From Aurifilum marmelostoma (taxonomy: Eukaryota > Ascomycota > Sordariomycetes > Diaporthales > Cryphonectriaceae), in assembly GCA_027559495.1 (NCBI GenBank), contig JAMXSV010000003.1:2728001-2792000 (forward strand): DNA of 64,000 nucleotides. Direction: 5' to 3'. The notes beneath the pieces were generated by a model. The model saw nothing but the letters and a program-made list of their open reading frames with translations, had not been told where the DNA came from and ran no database searches. The translations under genes were made by a program, and so were the position numbers. Shown one piece after another: positions 49,133 through 60,999 of this stretch (position 1 is its first letter; each line of letters begins with the position of its first letter).

Positions 49133-49497
49133 TGCGCTGAGTGCATGCATTGCTAATATTCCAAATGCAATATCCTTAAACTAACTAACTCTTCCAAGCT
49201 TCTTAATATCTCTTCCTAGCATTAAAAGTTGGAGGACAAAATCGAAGACCTCGAGCTAAAATTAATGCGCCTCCGCTAATAGAAGAAGATATGGAGAGAG
49301 AAGATAGCTCGGGCCATTCGTCGGGGTTTGACGAATCTGGGAGAGTTGGAGCGTCTAGAGGCGGAGGAGGCGGAGGCTGAGGCTAAGCATCTAGCCGCCA
49401 AAGAGGCCAACCGAGGCGCTAAGGCCTTAGCCTCCAAGGGCCCTTCCTCTAATGGCCAGCCCGTAGGGGGGCTGGTTAGTCCCCGCTGGACCTAAGT
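49133..49497 (+). pseudogene. Antisense Cys-cluster plus coiled-coil-like ORF of A2, broken
   Basis: Plus-strand frame opposite to gag-pol, between the end of pol and the left LTR. It starts with a cysteine cluster C-x2-C-x2-C-x4-C (codons at 49133, 49142, 49151 and 49166). About 20 codons later comes KLEDKIEDLELKLMRLR, two stops, then IWREKIARAIRRGLTNL and a Glu/Ala/Lys-rich heptad-like run. Stops replace expected Gln or Arg codons. This block is conspicuously richer in G/C than the rest of A2. A similar frame exists in A1 and, more divergent, in B3. I do not know its function; it could be an accessory protein with an antisense promoter or a captured segment. Confidence 0.75.
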
Positions 49498-49754
49498 ATC
49501 CTGGATAAATATAGGCTGGAAGATATAGCTGGACCTTCGGTTAGCCGCTAACCCTTGGCCTAGCTTAGTATATTTTTCTTCTCTTTTTTTTTTTTTAGTA
49601 CTATTCCTAACTAGTATTTCCTTAATTAGCAGCTTATTTTGCTAACTAGTAGGGTAATAGGCTGCATTTTTAATATTTCTATAAGGCTAACTAGTTACTG
49701 CTATAATTATCCTTTCTTAGACTAGTATTGCGCAAGCTATTCTAATGCATTAGT

Positions 49755-52700
49755 AATATTTTCTAGGGATTCCTATATATTTTCGCTTAAGGGATAGCCT
49801 TTCTATTTAATTAGATATTCTAGTATATTATTTTATCCTCTATGCTTAAGGATTTTTCTAATCTTATATTCTAGTTTATTATCTTCGACTTCGATGCTAT
49901 TATTAATCTTTACATTCTATACTGCTAGCTTAAGTAATAAAATATAGAAAACTGGATATATTCTTATGCTATAGGGGAGTGCGAGTTTATAATTAACTAG
50001 TAAGATTTTCTGCAAAATCTTAAATAGACTAAGCTTTTTATAATTAAGCTTATTACTAGGTCTTTTTATCTTAATATTTTGTTAAAAAAGATAGACTTTA
50101 TTTCCCTCTTTAAGGATTAATCTCTTAATCCTCTTAGTATTTGCGTATCTTATTATTTATTCCCTAACAAATGCAAGTTTTTGCTGCAGTTCTTTATAGA
50201 TTTTCCAAATTCTTTAAGCTTTCTTATCTGCTGCTTCTGCATTTGCCCTTAGCAATGCTTTATAGTATGCTATAGGGTTATATCTATATACTGCGTAAAA
50301 TAGTAATACCTTTATTATACTTATATCTGCGCTATTATATATAAACTGCGCTAATAGTAATAATTTAATCTAATTATCTTATTTATAATTAATATAATAG
50401 CGTAGATATTGTTCTAAAATCTAGTTTATGCATTCTGTCTATCTATTTATTTATAAATAAAATGCAGTTAATATCTTATAAGCTGCTCCAAGCTGCTTTA
50501 TAAGCAAGGCCTAGAAGTTTGATATAAACTTCCTATCCCTATCTAAGATAATTTTTTACAGTATACTATAATTAGCTATAATTATTCTAAGAAATATATA
50601 TGCAAGATCTTCTGCTATACTGCTCTTCTTATATAGTAGAAAGTAAGCGTACTTGCTTAATCTGCAAACTACTACTAGAATGCTATTAAATTGCACTTTG
50701 GTTAAGGGTTCTTATAAGGGTAGTAGCTTAATAATAAAGTCTAGGCTAGCTAATTGCTAAATTGAACTTGGTACTAATAGAGGATAAAGCAATCCGTAAG
50801 GCTTATATCTTTCCGCCTTATTCTTCTTATAACTATTGCAATTCTGTAAGAGATCCTTAACTCTCTTCTTAAGGCCTAGCAGGTACTAGTATCTCGAAAT
50901 CTATACTAAGGTTGCCCTAACTCCCTAATGCCTATATGCTAGGGCACTATATATATCCCGGATATACTAATCTTATTCCTTTAGAGTTATATCTTCTGGG
51001 TTCTTGCTTATTTAATTGATTTTAAGGATAGCGTTTAGCTCTTTATATGCATTAATAAGGTTTTCTTCCTTATCTATTGTAAAGATATTCTAAATTTCTT
51101 CTATAATCTTATTCTAATAATCGAACCTTCTGCTAAGAGCATTTGCTCTAACATTTTCCTTTTCTTAGATATAAATAATCTTAAGATTAAACTATAATAG
51201 GTACTCTGCTTATTTTACTTATTATCTATTAAGTATCTTTATTATAGTAAATATAGTAAGATTTTTGTAATTGGAGAATACTTTGATCTAGTATTTTGCG
51301 CTAATAAGATATTATTCCTATTCCTTAAATGCTTCTATAATAGCTATAAGTTCTTTGTTTGGTATTCTATACTGCAATTCTAGTCTATTAAGCTTTTTTG
51401 AGAAGTTAGCGATTAGTCTTAATTATCCTTTTTCGTTGCGCTAATTAAGTTCTGCCCCAATAGCAAAGTCTAATGCATCTATATATAACTCGAGTTCCTT
51501 GCTAAGGTCTAGTTCTTCGCAAACTAGGTCTCTTAATATAAGGTTCTTAATTTTATTAAATGCTTGCTATTATCCTTCTGCCTAAAGAAATAGTATCTCT
51601 TTCTTAGTGAGTTCTATAAGGAGCTTAACTTCCTTGCTATAGTTCTTAATAAATTATCTATAGAAGTTAATATATTCAAGGAATACTTGAATATTTATAA
51701 GGTTTCTAGATATAGGCTAATCCTTAATTGCCTTAATCTTATCTTTCTATATGCAAATCTTGCCTAGCTTAAGAGTATATCCAAAGTAGTCCACTTTTTG
51801 AGTATAGAAATAGCACTTTATAAGTTCTACTAATATCTTAGCATCTTATAGTATCTATAATATAGTTTGCATATATTACTTATATATTTTAAGGTCTTTT
51901 AAGTAAATAAGGATATTATTTAGGTAGGCGATAATGAAAATGTTAAGGAATTTATAGAGAATATAGTTAATTATGCATTAGAATATAGCTAGTGCATTGG
52001 TTAGTCTAAATAGCATAATACAATACTTGTAATATCTATAGCGAGTTCTGAAGGCTATCTTCTATTTATATCCCTTTGCAATTTGTATATAATAGTAGCC
52101 TTCTTTAAGATTAAGCACAGTAAACTATTGCGCGCCTTGCATTCTATCTTATAGTTCGTTACTTCTTAGCAAAGGGTAATAATCTTTAATTATTATATTA
52201 TTAAGTTATCTGAAATCTATATATAGCCTAAGTTTGCTATTTTTCTTAGGTATAAAGAGGATTAGGTATTTTGCTAGAGAGTGTAATTCCCTAATATATC
52301 CTCTTTTAAAATTCTTATCTAAGTACTCTCTAAGTGCCTTAAGTCTTGCTTTATTTAGTCTATAAATAGGGAAAAACTTTAGTTCTGTCCCTTCCTTAAA
52401 GGGTATTTTATAGTCGAATTAAGTTCTAGCAGGAAGTAATCCTTTATGCTTTTCTAAGAATAATCTAGTAAATTTGTAGTACTCTTATAGTATGCTATTA
52501 AATATTAGTAAAGGTTCTTCTTTTATTGCTACTGCTTATAGGAATAGGAGGTATTATTAAGCATTCTTAGGCGATATTGCAGAAGTATTATATCCTAATT
52601 AGCTTTATCTAATTCTTTATAGTTCTTGGTTTATTTATTTCTTTAGCTTATTTTAGCTGCTCTAAGCTAGACTGAATTTCTAGGGCTATAGCTTCTATTA

Positions 52701-53290
52701 TTATTGCTGCCCCTTATTATCGCTCTATATTAGACTGAGTCTTCCTAACTAGCTCCTATCTATTTATAAATCTAATTTGTGCCTAATCTCCTTCTGTAGA
52801 TTTAAAGCATTTATAATCCTTCTCTATAAGCTATTAGTCCCTGCTAATTTGGAGGTATATATTAAGTTCTTATTTAAGCGCTTTTTTTAGCTGTCCTTAG
52901 TGACTAAGTCTTGTTCTACGCTTTTGATTGCAACTATCCTTTCGGGTATAGCTTATTCCCAAGAGATCTAGCTAGTAGTCTAATTAATTTAAGAATTATG
53001 CTCTTTAAGCTATAGAAGTTCTAATATTATATCGTAATATACTATATCTATAATATTAAAAGAGATCTTAGTTGTATGTCTTTATATCTATATAGGCAGA
53101 TGATTAGTCTCCTTATTGACTATACCTAGGTTATATGCAACTAATCTTCCTTCTATAGTATTAAGTATATAGGGCTTCTCTTTCTGCTGCTATAGTATCT
53201 TTGCTATATTAATAATATTTAGGGATATATAATTTCCTTATGCGCTATTATCTAATAGGGCGTTATATTTCTTTCTGCAGATATATGCGT
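49755..53290 (-). pseudogene. A2 pol remnant (protease, RT, RNase H, integrase, chromodomain)
   Basis: Minus-strand reading with stops gives an LLDxxA protease site with NYISL following (53264-53229), RT motifs (LRLYIDFR near 52230; YLNNIL near 51920), an integrase core with SKYTYFLLY (near 50650) and a terminal chromodomain: EVEDNKLEYKI at 49895-49863 and KGYPLSEN at 49800-49776. The Asp-Asp to Asn-Asn change in the RT active site matches G-to-A on the coding strand. Chromodomains of chromoviruses are known to bind H3K9-methylated chromatin and guide insertion. Confidence 0.88.
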
Positions 53291-53449
53291 CGATAATAAT
53301 GTAAGCGTAGTTTGTTCTAGAGGCTCTATATAGGGACTATCCTAGTCCAATTATCTATAGTTCTATTACAGGCAATCCTTCCCTTTTAGAGCCTTCTTAG
53401 CTGCCTCTTAAGCTAGTGCCTTAGTTTATTGTTATATATACTTATATTA

Positions 53450-55170
53450 TTTCTTATTGCATTGCTATATATACTAGGCGCGTGCCTTATTCTATACGTA
53501 AATAGTGCATTATTCTACTAGATATCGCCACTACTTGCATTTCTTATCTATATAAGGTCTAGAGCAATCTTCTAGTAGTCTGATTAGTACGTTATAGTAT
53601 TTCTTATTTAGTACTTTCCTGAATTATAGTTTGGATTCTTTATATGCTTAAATAAGTTATCCTTCTTCCCTAATTGGGAACTATTTATGCTTAATCTTTT
53701 CCTTAAAATGGATTTGGCAGCTATAGTAGATGCATAAGATTTATGCTAATTAATAGTATCTGAGGTAGAACGCATTAATTCTGGGATCTTCTAATTTATC
53801 TGCTTTATAGTTCTAAAGTAGGATGCTCTTAAAGAGGGTTTTTAGAGGTATTCTGTATATAAGATATTCTATTTGGATATCTATATCTGGGTTGTTAGAA
53901 CTAAGGCTATTGCATTAGATAGTTGGTATCGATTCTTCCGAGTTATTTGTGTATTATTGCGTAATGGGCTTAAGTAGGATATTAGGTTATCTATCCTGGA
54001 AGGTCTCTTCTTTAAGAGTAAGCATCTCTATAGTGTGTTCTTCTATAGGGGCTGGAGTGAAGTCTGCATTTTCTGAGTTATCGTCGCGCCTATTGTAGGC
54101 TGGGGATGTTGTAGTGTTCGATACATGCTCGTCGTTGTTCGCGAGCCATATAAGATAGTGCTATAGGGAAAACTTCCCTAGGTCCTGCTCTTCTCTAGAT
54201 CCCTAATCCATAGGGTTGGTGGAATAATCTAATTGTTTATCTTTGGTGGAAGCCCTGCTTCTGATAGTAAGTTGTCGTCGTCCCTTGGGTTTCCAGGAGG
54301 AACTATCCTAAACCTTCTTTCTCCGAGAGATATAATACGCAGCTATTATTATAATATGCAGTCTAACTAAGAGATTTATAATTAATAGAGTCTATTACTT
54401 GCTCTATTAGAATATTTTTATTTAGATAATTAGGTTTCTGCTAAGTAGCGATATTAAGCTATTATTCCTCTTAGATAGGTTGCTATTATTTCCTTTATAG
54501 TTATCGATATTCCTATGCAAAGTATCTAAGCTTTTTATAATTAAAGCATGCCCTATTGCCTTTGCCTTAATTCTGAAAGTTATTGCATCTATATATAGCG
54601 TCTAATTCTATTGGGCTAGCATATATGCTGCTGCTTTGCGCTATACTTATATAGCTCTATTATTTGCCTTAGTAGTTCTGCTAAGGCTAGTAGCGTTTTC
54701 TACTATTAGCTAGGGCCCTAAACTTCTATAGTTATCTATTGCCCTTGCAGTTTTTCTCCTATTATTGCTTAAAGATACAGTTATTAATTTGTACTGCTAT
54801 TGCAATATATTCTGCTAAATTGTTAGATTAGTCTATTTTATATAATTTATCTTTAATCCTATTCTTTAGTCCTTTATAGAATTAGAATATTAATGCTTTA
54901 TCTTCCTAGCTAACTTATCTTATATATTGCCTAAATTTAGCTATATAGTCTAAAGCGGCTTTAGTCTGCTTAAGATTTATAAGATTGCGTTCTGCTGTGC
55001 GCTTTTTATTTGGGTCGCTGAATGCATTCTTAAGCGCTTTCTCGAAACCTTTGAATAAATTGAAGATAGCTTTAGTTTCCTTATTACGATTGTTAGGCAT
55101 AGTTAGGTTATTAAGGTAGTCTCGAAGCGAAGGTTCGAACTAGGCGAGAGCATTGCCTTCTAATTAAGTG
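53450..55170 (-). pseudogene. A2 gag remnant
   Basis: A 61-codon open piece at 55100-54915 contains the retrotransposon-gag signature SDPNKKRTAERNL followed by YIAKFRQYI. An ALAWFEP-type segment can be read just upstream near 55160 when stops are ignored. The knuckle region lies towards 53500. Gag would assemble the particle; here it is broken by stops. Confidence 0.85.
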
Positions 55171-55498
55171 CTTGCAAAGACTGCCTTCTCTCCCTTATCT
55201 ATAAATTAGACTAAATAGTAAAGGAAGTAAGCTTTATACTAAATAATAAAAGCTTAAAAAGTGCCCTTTAATCCTTTATAAGAGATAAGTTTATCTATCT
55301 TATAAATCTTAACTTAAGTATTACTAGATTCTTTAAGTTCCTAAATGCAAGCCTGCAGAGCTATAATAGTTTGCTATAGCTTAGTATTAGTTTAGGCCCT
55401 GCCTATAGTAGAAGAGATTAGAGTTTAGGGAGATATTATATTTCTATATTGCTTAAGAAAGAGTATACTAAATTATACTTAAATAAGAGTTATTAAAA

Positions 55499-55998
55499 TG
55501 TAATAAGCACTGCTATAATTAAGGTATATAATAAGTATATAAAGGGTTTATATTAGGCAAGAATAATATTAAAGTATAATTTGAAAAATATAGAAATAAT
55601 CTTTAAGTCTTTCTGCAGTATATTACTAGCAGTAAAGCTATTATTTATATTAGAGGTAATACTTAGATTAATAATTAAAGAACTATATATTGAATCTATC
55701 TAATGGTAGCAAATATATCCCTTATATATCCCGTTCTTTAGTCCTTCGTTAGTAGTATTAATTCCTTCCTAGCAGGGGTGGGCTAGAGTTAATATCGAAT
55801 CCTTTAACTAGTCGACAAAGTCGATATTAACTCCTTCGACTAAGCAACCCTTATAACCCTAACCCTGGCTTATGTAATCTCGTTGTGCCAGTTCTGTCCT
55901 AGAGTATTGGACTCTCGGTTCCCTGTGGTCTGTTCCGTGTGGCCTTAGTGCTGTGCCGCAATCTTTGTTGTGACCTGCATGTTGGATAGGTTATAACA
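55499..55998 (-). repeat. A2 right (5') LTR, 500 bp
   Basis: Direct repeat of 48366-48865 ending GGTTATAACA before AAAAG. Its outer third is much less mutated than in the left LTR and shows the unmutated form of many positions. Confidence 0.93.
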
Positions 55999-56018
55999 AA
56001 AAGCCTTTATTAATAAAG

Positions 56019-56544
56019 TGTAATGAGCACCATAGTATTAATAATAATAATCTGGATGCATAAGGGGTTTATGCTAGCAAGAGCAGAGCTAAGTTTCTCC
56101 TTCGGTATAGAATATAAGATTAATTATAACTATAACTGCGCTGCAATGCTTACTACCTTTAAGGCTACTAGATAAGTATAATCTAATGCTTAGATTAATA
56201 ACTAAAGAGCTATAGAATATCTATATATATCTAAAGAGTAATTATGCCTAGACTATATAGTCTATTTAGTTATTCCTAACTATATTAGCTATATTAGATA
56301 TATTAATAATCTAGTATATTTAGATATATTAGATATATTATTAATCTAATATATCTATTTTAATTAGCTGCTTATAAGGGTTGCTAATGCTTACTAAGTC
56401 TTAGTAAGCTTTATTTTCTTTTATAATCCTAACTCTAAGAATTATATAAGCCTAATAGCTTATAGTAGTATTAAATTCCTATTTCTAAGGGTTTATTTTA
56501 GTAGCTGCTATTTTCTTATATTATAATTATTGCAGATTATAATA
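56019..56544 (-). repeat. B3 left (3') LTR, 526 bp
   Basis: Begins TGTAATGAGCACC after TAAAG and ends ATTATAATA. It is less mutated in its first 150 bases than the right copy, the reverse of the bias in A1 and A2. Confidence 0.92.
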
Positions 56545-56884
56545 TTATCTCTTTCTTATTAATTATTATTCTAAATAATCTTTTATAAGTTTCCTAGTAA
56601 TTTTTATTGCTTTTATTATGCTTTCCTAATTTATTATATTAAATAGAATTAAAACTTCTTATATTTAAAAAACTTTTTCTATTCCTTTTTCCAAAACTAT
56701 AGATTGCAATTCTTTACTGCAGTCTATTTTAGAGTTCTGCATTAATATACTATTATGCTTAAACTATAAGCCTTATAGCCTTCTTATATGCTAGATTTTC
56801 CCTTAATTCTCTAATTAGTATTCTAAGTATATATATCTAAGTTAGTCTTATTATAATATCCTAAGCTCTTTCCCTTCTAATCTG

Positions 56885-57130
56885 CAATCTATCTTATACT
56901 ACTACTAAAAGTTAGAAGATAAGATAGAGAAGCTAGAGAAAGCTTGCTATGCGCTAGATATTAAGATTAACTATATATGCTATTAGAAGAAATTATGGCA
57001 AGAGAGGATAGCAAGAGCTATTTGCTAAGGCTTTAATTCTATAGAGAAGCTTAATTAGGTAAAGGCCAAAGAGAAGCATTATTATGCTTTTAATATAATG
57101 CAAGAAGTAGTTTTTAAGGAATAGTTATCT
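56885..57130 (+). pseudogene. Antisense coiled-coil-like ORF of B3, broken
   Basis: Plus-strand frame opposite to pol with KLEDKIEKLEKACYALDIK-like sequence, then LWQERIARAI and further Lys/Glu-rich codons with stops. It holds the same place and motif order as the A1/A2 antisense frame although the two families are clearly different in sequence. Confidence 0.6.
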
Positions 57131-57449
57131 TTGCTAAAATTCCTAATTTTAAGGGATTTAATTAGAATTCTATAAATATAGGAAATGCTATAGTAGATTA
57201 GTCTGGATTTCTAGCTAAGGGGTTGCTTGCTATAGTCTCTAGCTCTTATTCTAGAGTAGGAAGATCTGCTAAAAAGGCTTTTTAAGTTATAATCTGCTTA
57301 TTGCTATTTTTCTAGATTAAATTAATTAGATTCCTTCTAACCCTTCCTTCCTAATTAGTAGGCATTTTATCTAGTATCTATATAACTAGTAACTGCTATA
57401 GTTATTCCTTCTTAGCCTAGTATTTTGCAAGTTATTCTAATATATTAGT

Positions 57450-60400
57450 AATATTTTCTAAAGATTCTTATATATTTTTGCTTAAAAGATAATCTTTTTA
57501 TTTAACTAAGTATTCTAGTATATTATTATATCTTTTATACTTAAGAATCTTTTAATTTTATATTCTAATTTATTATTTTTAACTTTTATATTATTATTAA
57601 TCTTTATATTCTTTAGTGCTAGCTTAAGTAGCAAAATATAGAAAACTAAATATATTTTTATACTATAAGAGAGTATAAGTTTATAATTAATTAGTAAAAT
57701 TTTTTGCAAAAATTTAAATAAATTAAGTTTTTTATAATTAAGCTTATTATTAAGTCTTTTTATTTTAATATTTTATTAAAAAAGATAAACTTTATTTTTC
57801 TCTTTAAAAATTAGTCTCTTAATTCTCTTAGTATTAGTATATTTTATTATTTATTTCTTAATAAATGCAAGTTCCTATTATAAATCCTTATAAATTTTCT
57901 AAATTCTTTAAGCCTTTTTATTTACTACTTTTATATTTACTTTTAATAATACTTTATAATATGCTATAAGATTATATCTATATATTATATAAAATAGTAA
58001 TATCTTTATTATATTTATATCTATGCTATTATATATAAACTATACTAATAGCAATAATTTAATCTAATTATTCTATTTATAATTAATATAGTAGTATAAA
58101 TATTATTCTAAAATTTAATTTATATATTCTATTTATTTATTTATTTATAAATAAAATGCTATTAATATTTTATAAGCTGCTTTAAGCTACTTTATAAGCA
58201 AAATTTAGAAATTTAATATAAACTTTTTATTCTTATCTAAAATAATTTTTTATAATATACTATAATTAGCTATAATTATTCTAAGAAATATATATATAAG
58301 GTCTTCTGCTATATTGCTTTTCTTATATAATAGAAAGTAAGTATACTTGCTTAATTTATAAATTATTATTAAAATGCTATTAAATTATACTTTAGTTAAG
58401 GATTTTTATAATAAAGATAGCTTAATAATAAAGTTTAAGCTAGCTAATTGCTAAACTAAATTAAGTATTAATAGAAAGTAAAGCAATTTATAAAGCTTAT
58501 ATCTTTCTGCCTTATTTTTCTTATAGCTATTATAATTTTATAAAAAATTCTTAACTCTTTTCTTAAAGCTTAGCAAGTTCTAATATCTTAAAATTTATAC
58601 TAAAATTGCTTTAACTCTTTAATATCTATATATTAAAGCATTATATATATTTTAGATATATTAATCTTATTTCTTTAAGATTATATTTTCTAAATTTTTA
58701 TATATTTAACTAATTTTAAAAGTAATATTTAGCTTCTTATATATATTAATAAGATTTCTTTTTTATTTATTATAAAAATATTATAGATTTCTTTTATAAT
58801 TTTATCTTAGTAATTAAACTATTTGCTAAAAGTATCTATTTTAATATTCTCTTTTCTTTAAATATAAATAATTTTAAAATTAAATTATAATAAATACTCT
58901 ACTTATTTTACTTATTATTTATTAAGCATTTTTATTATAATAAATATAGTAAGATTTTTATAATTAGAGAATATTTTAATTTAATACTTTATATTAATAA
59001 AATATTATTTTTATTTCTTAAATGCTTTTATAATAGCTATAAATTTCTTATTTAATATTCTATATTGCAATTCTAATTTATTAAGCTTCTTTAAGAAATT
59101 CGCAATTAATTTTAGCTATTTCTTCTTATTACGCTAATTAAATTCTGCTTTAATAGCAAAATCTAATGCATTTATATATAATTTAAATTCTTTGCTAAAG
59201 TTTAGTTTTTTATAAATTAGATTTTTTAATATAAAGCCTTTAATCTTATTAAATACTTATTACTATTCTTTTACTTAAAAAAATAGTATTTTCTTTCTAG
59301 TAAGTTCTATAAAAGGCTTAACTATTTTGCTATAATTTTTAATAAACTAATAATAGAAATTAATATATCTAAAAAATGCCTTAATATTTATAAAATTCCT
59401 AAATACTAGCTAATTCTTAATTGCTTAAATTTTATTCTTTTATATATAGATTATTTCTAGCTTAAAAGTATATTTAAGATAATTTATTTTCTAAATATAA
59501 AAATAATATTTTATAAGCTTTACTAATATTTTAGCATTTTATAATATTTATAGTATAATTTATATATATTGCTTATATATTTTAAAATTCTTTAAATAAA
59601 TAAGAATATTATTTAAATAAATAATAATAAAGATATTAAGAAATTTATAAAGAATATAATTAATTATATATTAAAATATAGCTAGTATATTAATTAATTT
59701 AAAAGGTATAATATAATACTTATAATATTTATAGCAAATTTTAAAAGCTATTTTCTACTTATTATCTTTCTTAATTCTAATATAATAATATTCTTCCTTA
59801 AAATTAAGCGCTATAAATTATTATACGCCTTATATTCTATCTTATAATTTATTACTTCTTAATAAAGAGTAATAATCCTTAATTATTATATTATTAAATT
59901 ATTTAAAGTTTATATATAGCTTAAGCTTGCTATTTTTCTTAAGTATAAAGAGAATTAGATATTTTGCTAGAAAATATAACTCTTTAATATATTCTTTTTT
60001 AAGGTTTTTATTTAAATACTTCCTAAATACTTTAAATCTTGCTTTATTTAGTCTATAAATAGGGAAAAGCTTTAGTTTTATTCTCTCCTTAAGAGATATT
60101 TTATAATTAAATTAAGTTCTATTAGAAAGTAATTCTTTATACTTTCCTAAGAATAATTTAGTAAATTTATAATATTTTTATAATATATTTTCAAATTCCT
60201 TTTTAGATTTTATATTAGCTTTTATAATCTGCAGAAAAAGTAAATACTATTAAGTATATTTCTTTTTGCTAATTAGTAATTTTTTATATAGCTAAACTAA
60301 AAGCTTAAGCAAAATGCTTTAAGCTAAATTAAATTATTAATTCTATTATTCTAGCAAAATTCCTTTTTATTGCTTTAAAATAAATCTCTTATTATAGAGT

Positions 60401-60960
60401 GTTATTGCTATTATTACTTTAATCTGCTAATAGTTTAGCACTTTATTAACTATATTATTATTAAATCCTTCTTTATAAACTATTAAGATAATTATATTTC
60501 TATTTTCTTATCTTTCTAATTTAAAGATATATATAGATAAATTATTTAAGCTCTTTTAACTTAAGATATACTTAGTAATTAATTTCTGCTTTATGCCTTT
60601 AATTATAATCTTCTTATTAAATATAGCTTGCTCTTATAAGATTTAGCTAATAATTTAATTAATTTAAGAATTATGCTTCTTAAGCTAAGAAAATTCTAAT
60701 ATTAGCTTATATTATATTATATTTATAATATTAAAGAATATATATATTATAAAATTATAGATTATAATAGAAAGATAATTAATTTACTAATTTATTATGC
60801 CTTAATTATATACTATAAACTATTCTTCTATAATACTAAGAGTATAAGATTTTTCTTTCTATTTTTATAATAATTATATCTAATTAATAATCTTAGAGAA
60901 TATAAAGTTTCCTTATATACTACTATCTAATAATATACTATATTATTATTTATAAATTTA
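57450..60960 (-). pseudogene. B3 pol remnant including chromodomain
   Basis: Same domain order as A2 pol by alignment. A short open piece at 57709-57515 covers the first half of the chromodomain (KNNKLEYKIKRFL) and upstream residues. Stops elsewhere. Confidence 0.78.
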
Positions 60961-60999
60961 TACTTAAAGTATAATATATAAGTAATTATTCTTAGTAAT

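Larger units (their letters stand above)
48366..55998 (-). mobile_element. Family A chromovirus A2, full-length, structurally complete but RIP-inactivated
   Basis: 7633 bp with two 500-bp LTRs (48366-48865 and 55499-55998) and a perfect 5-bp target duplication AAAAG (48361-48365 and 55999-56003). The coding strand is minus: gag near 55170-54870, protease about 53264-53229, RT with a YLNNIL version of the YLDD motif at about 51930-51910, integrase core about 50700-50590 and chromodomain 49905-49755. It is less AT-saturated than A1, so the domains are easiest to read here. It is inserted in the protease region of element D. Confidence 0.95.

Noticed and set aside
55850..55880. Telomere-like ACCCTAACCCT near the end of the A2 LTR
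   Set aside because: Only about two units, located inside a dispersed LTR and present in degraded form in the other family A LTRs; not a telomere.
57515..57709. 64-codon minus-strand frame as a separate small gene
   Set aside because: It covers part of the B3 chromodomain and upstream pol residues, so it is a fragment of the pol pseudogene.
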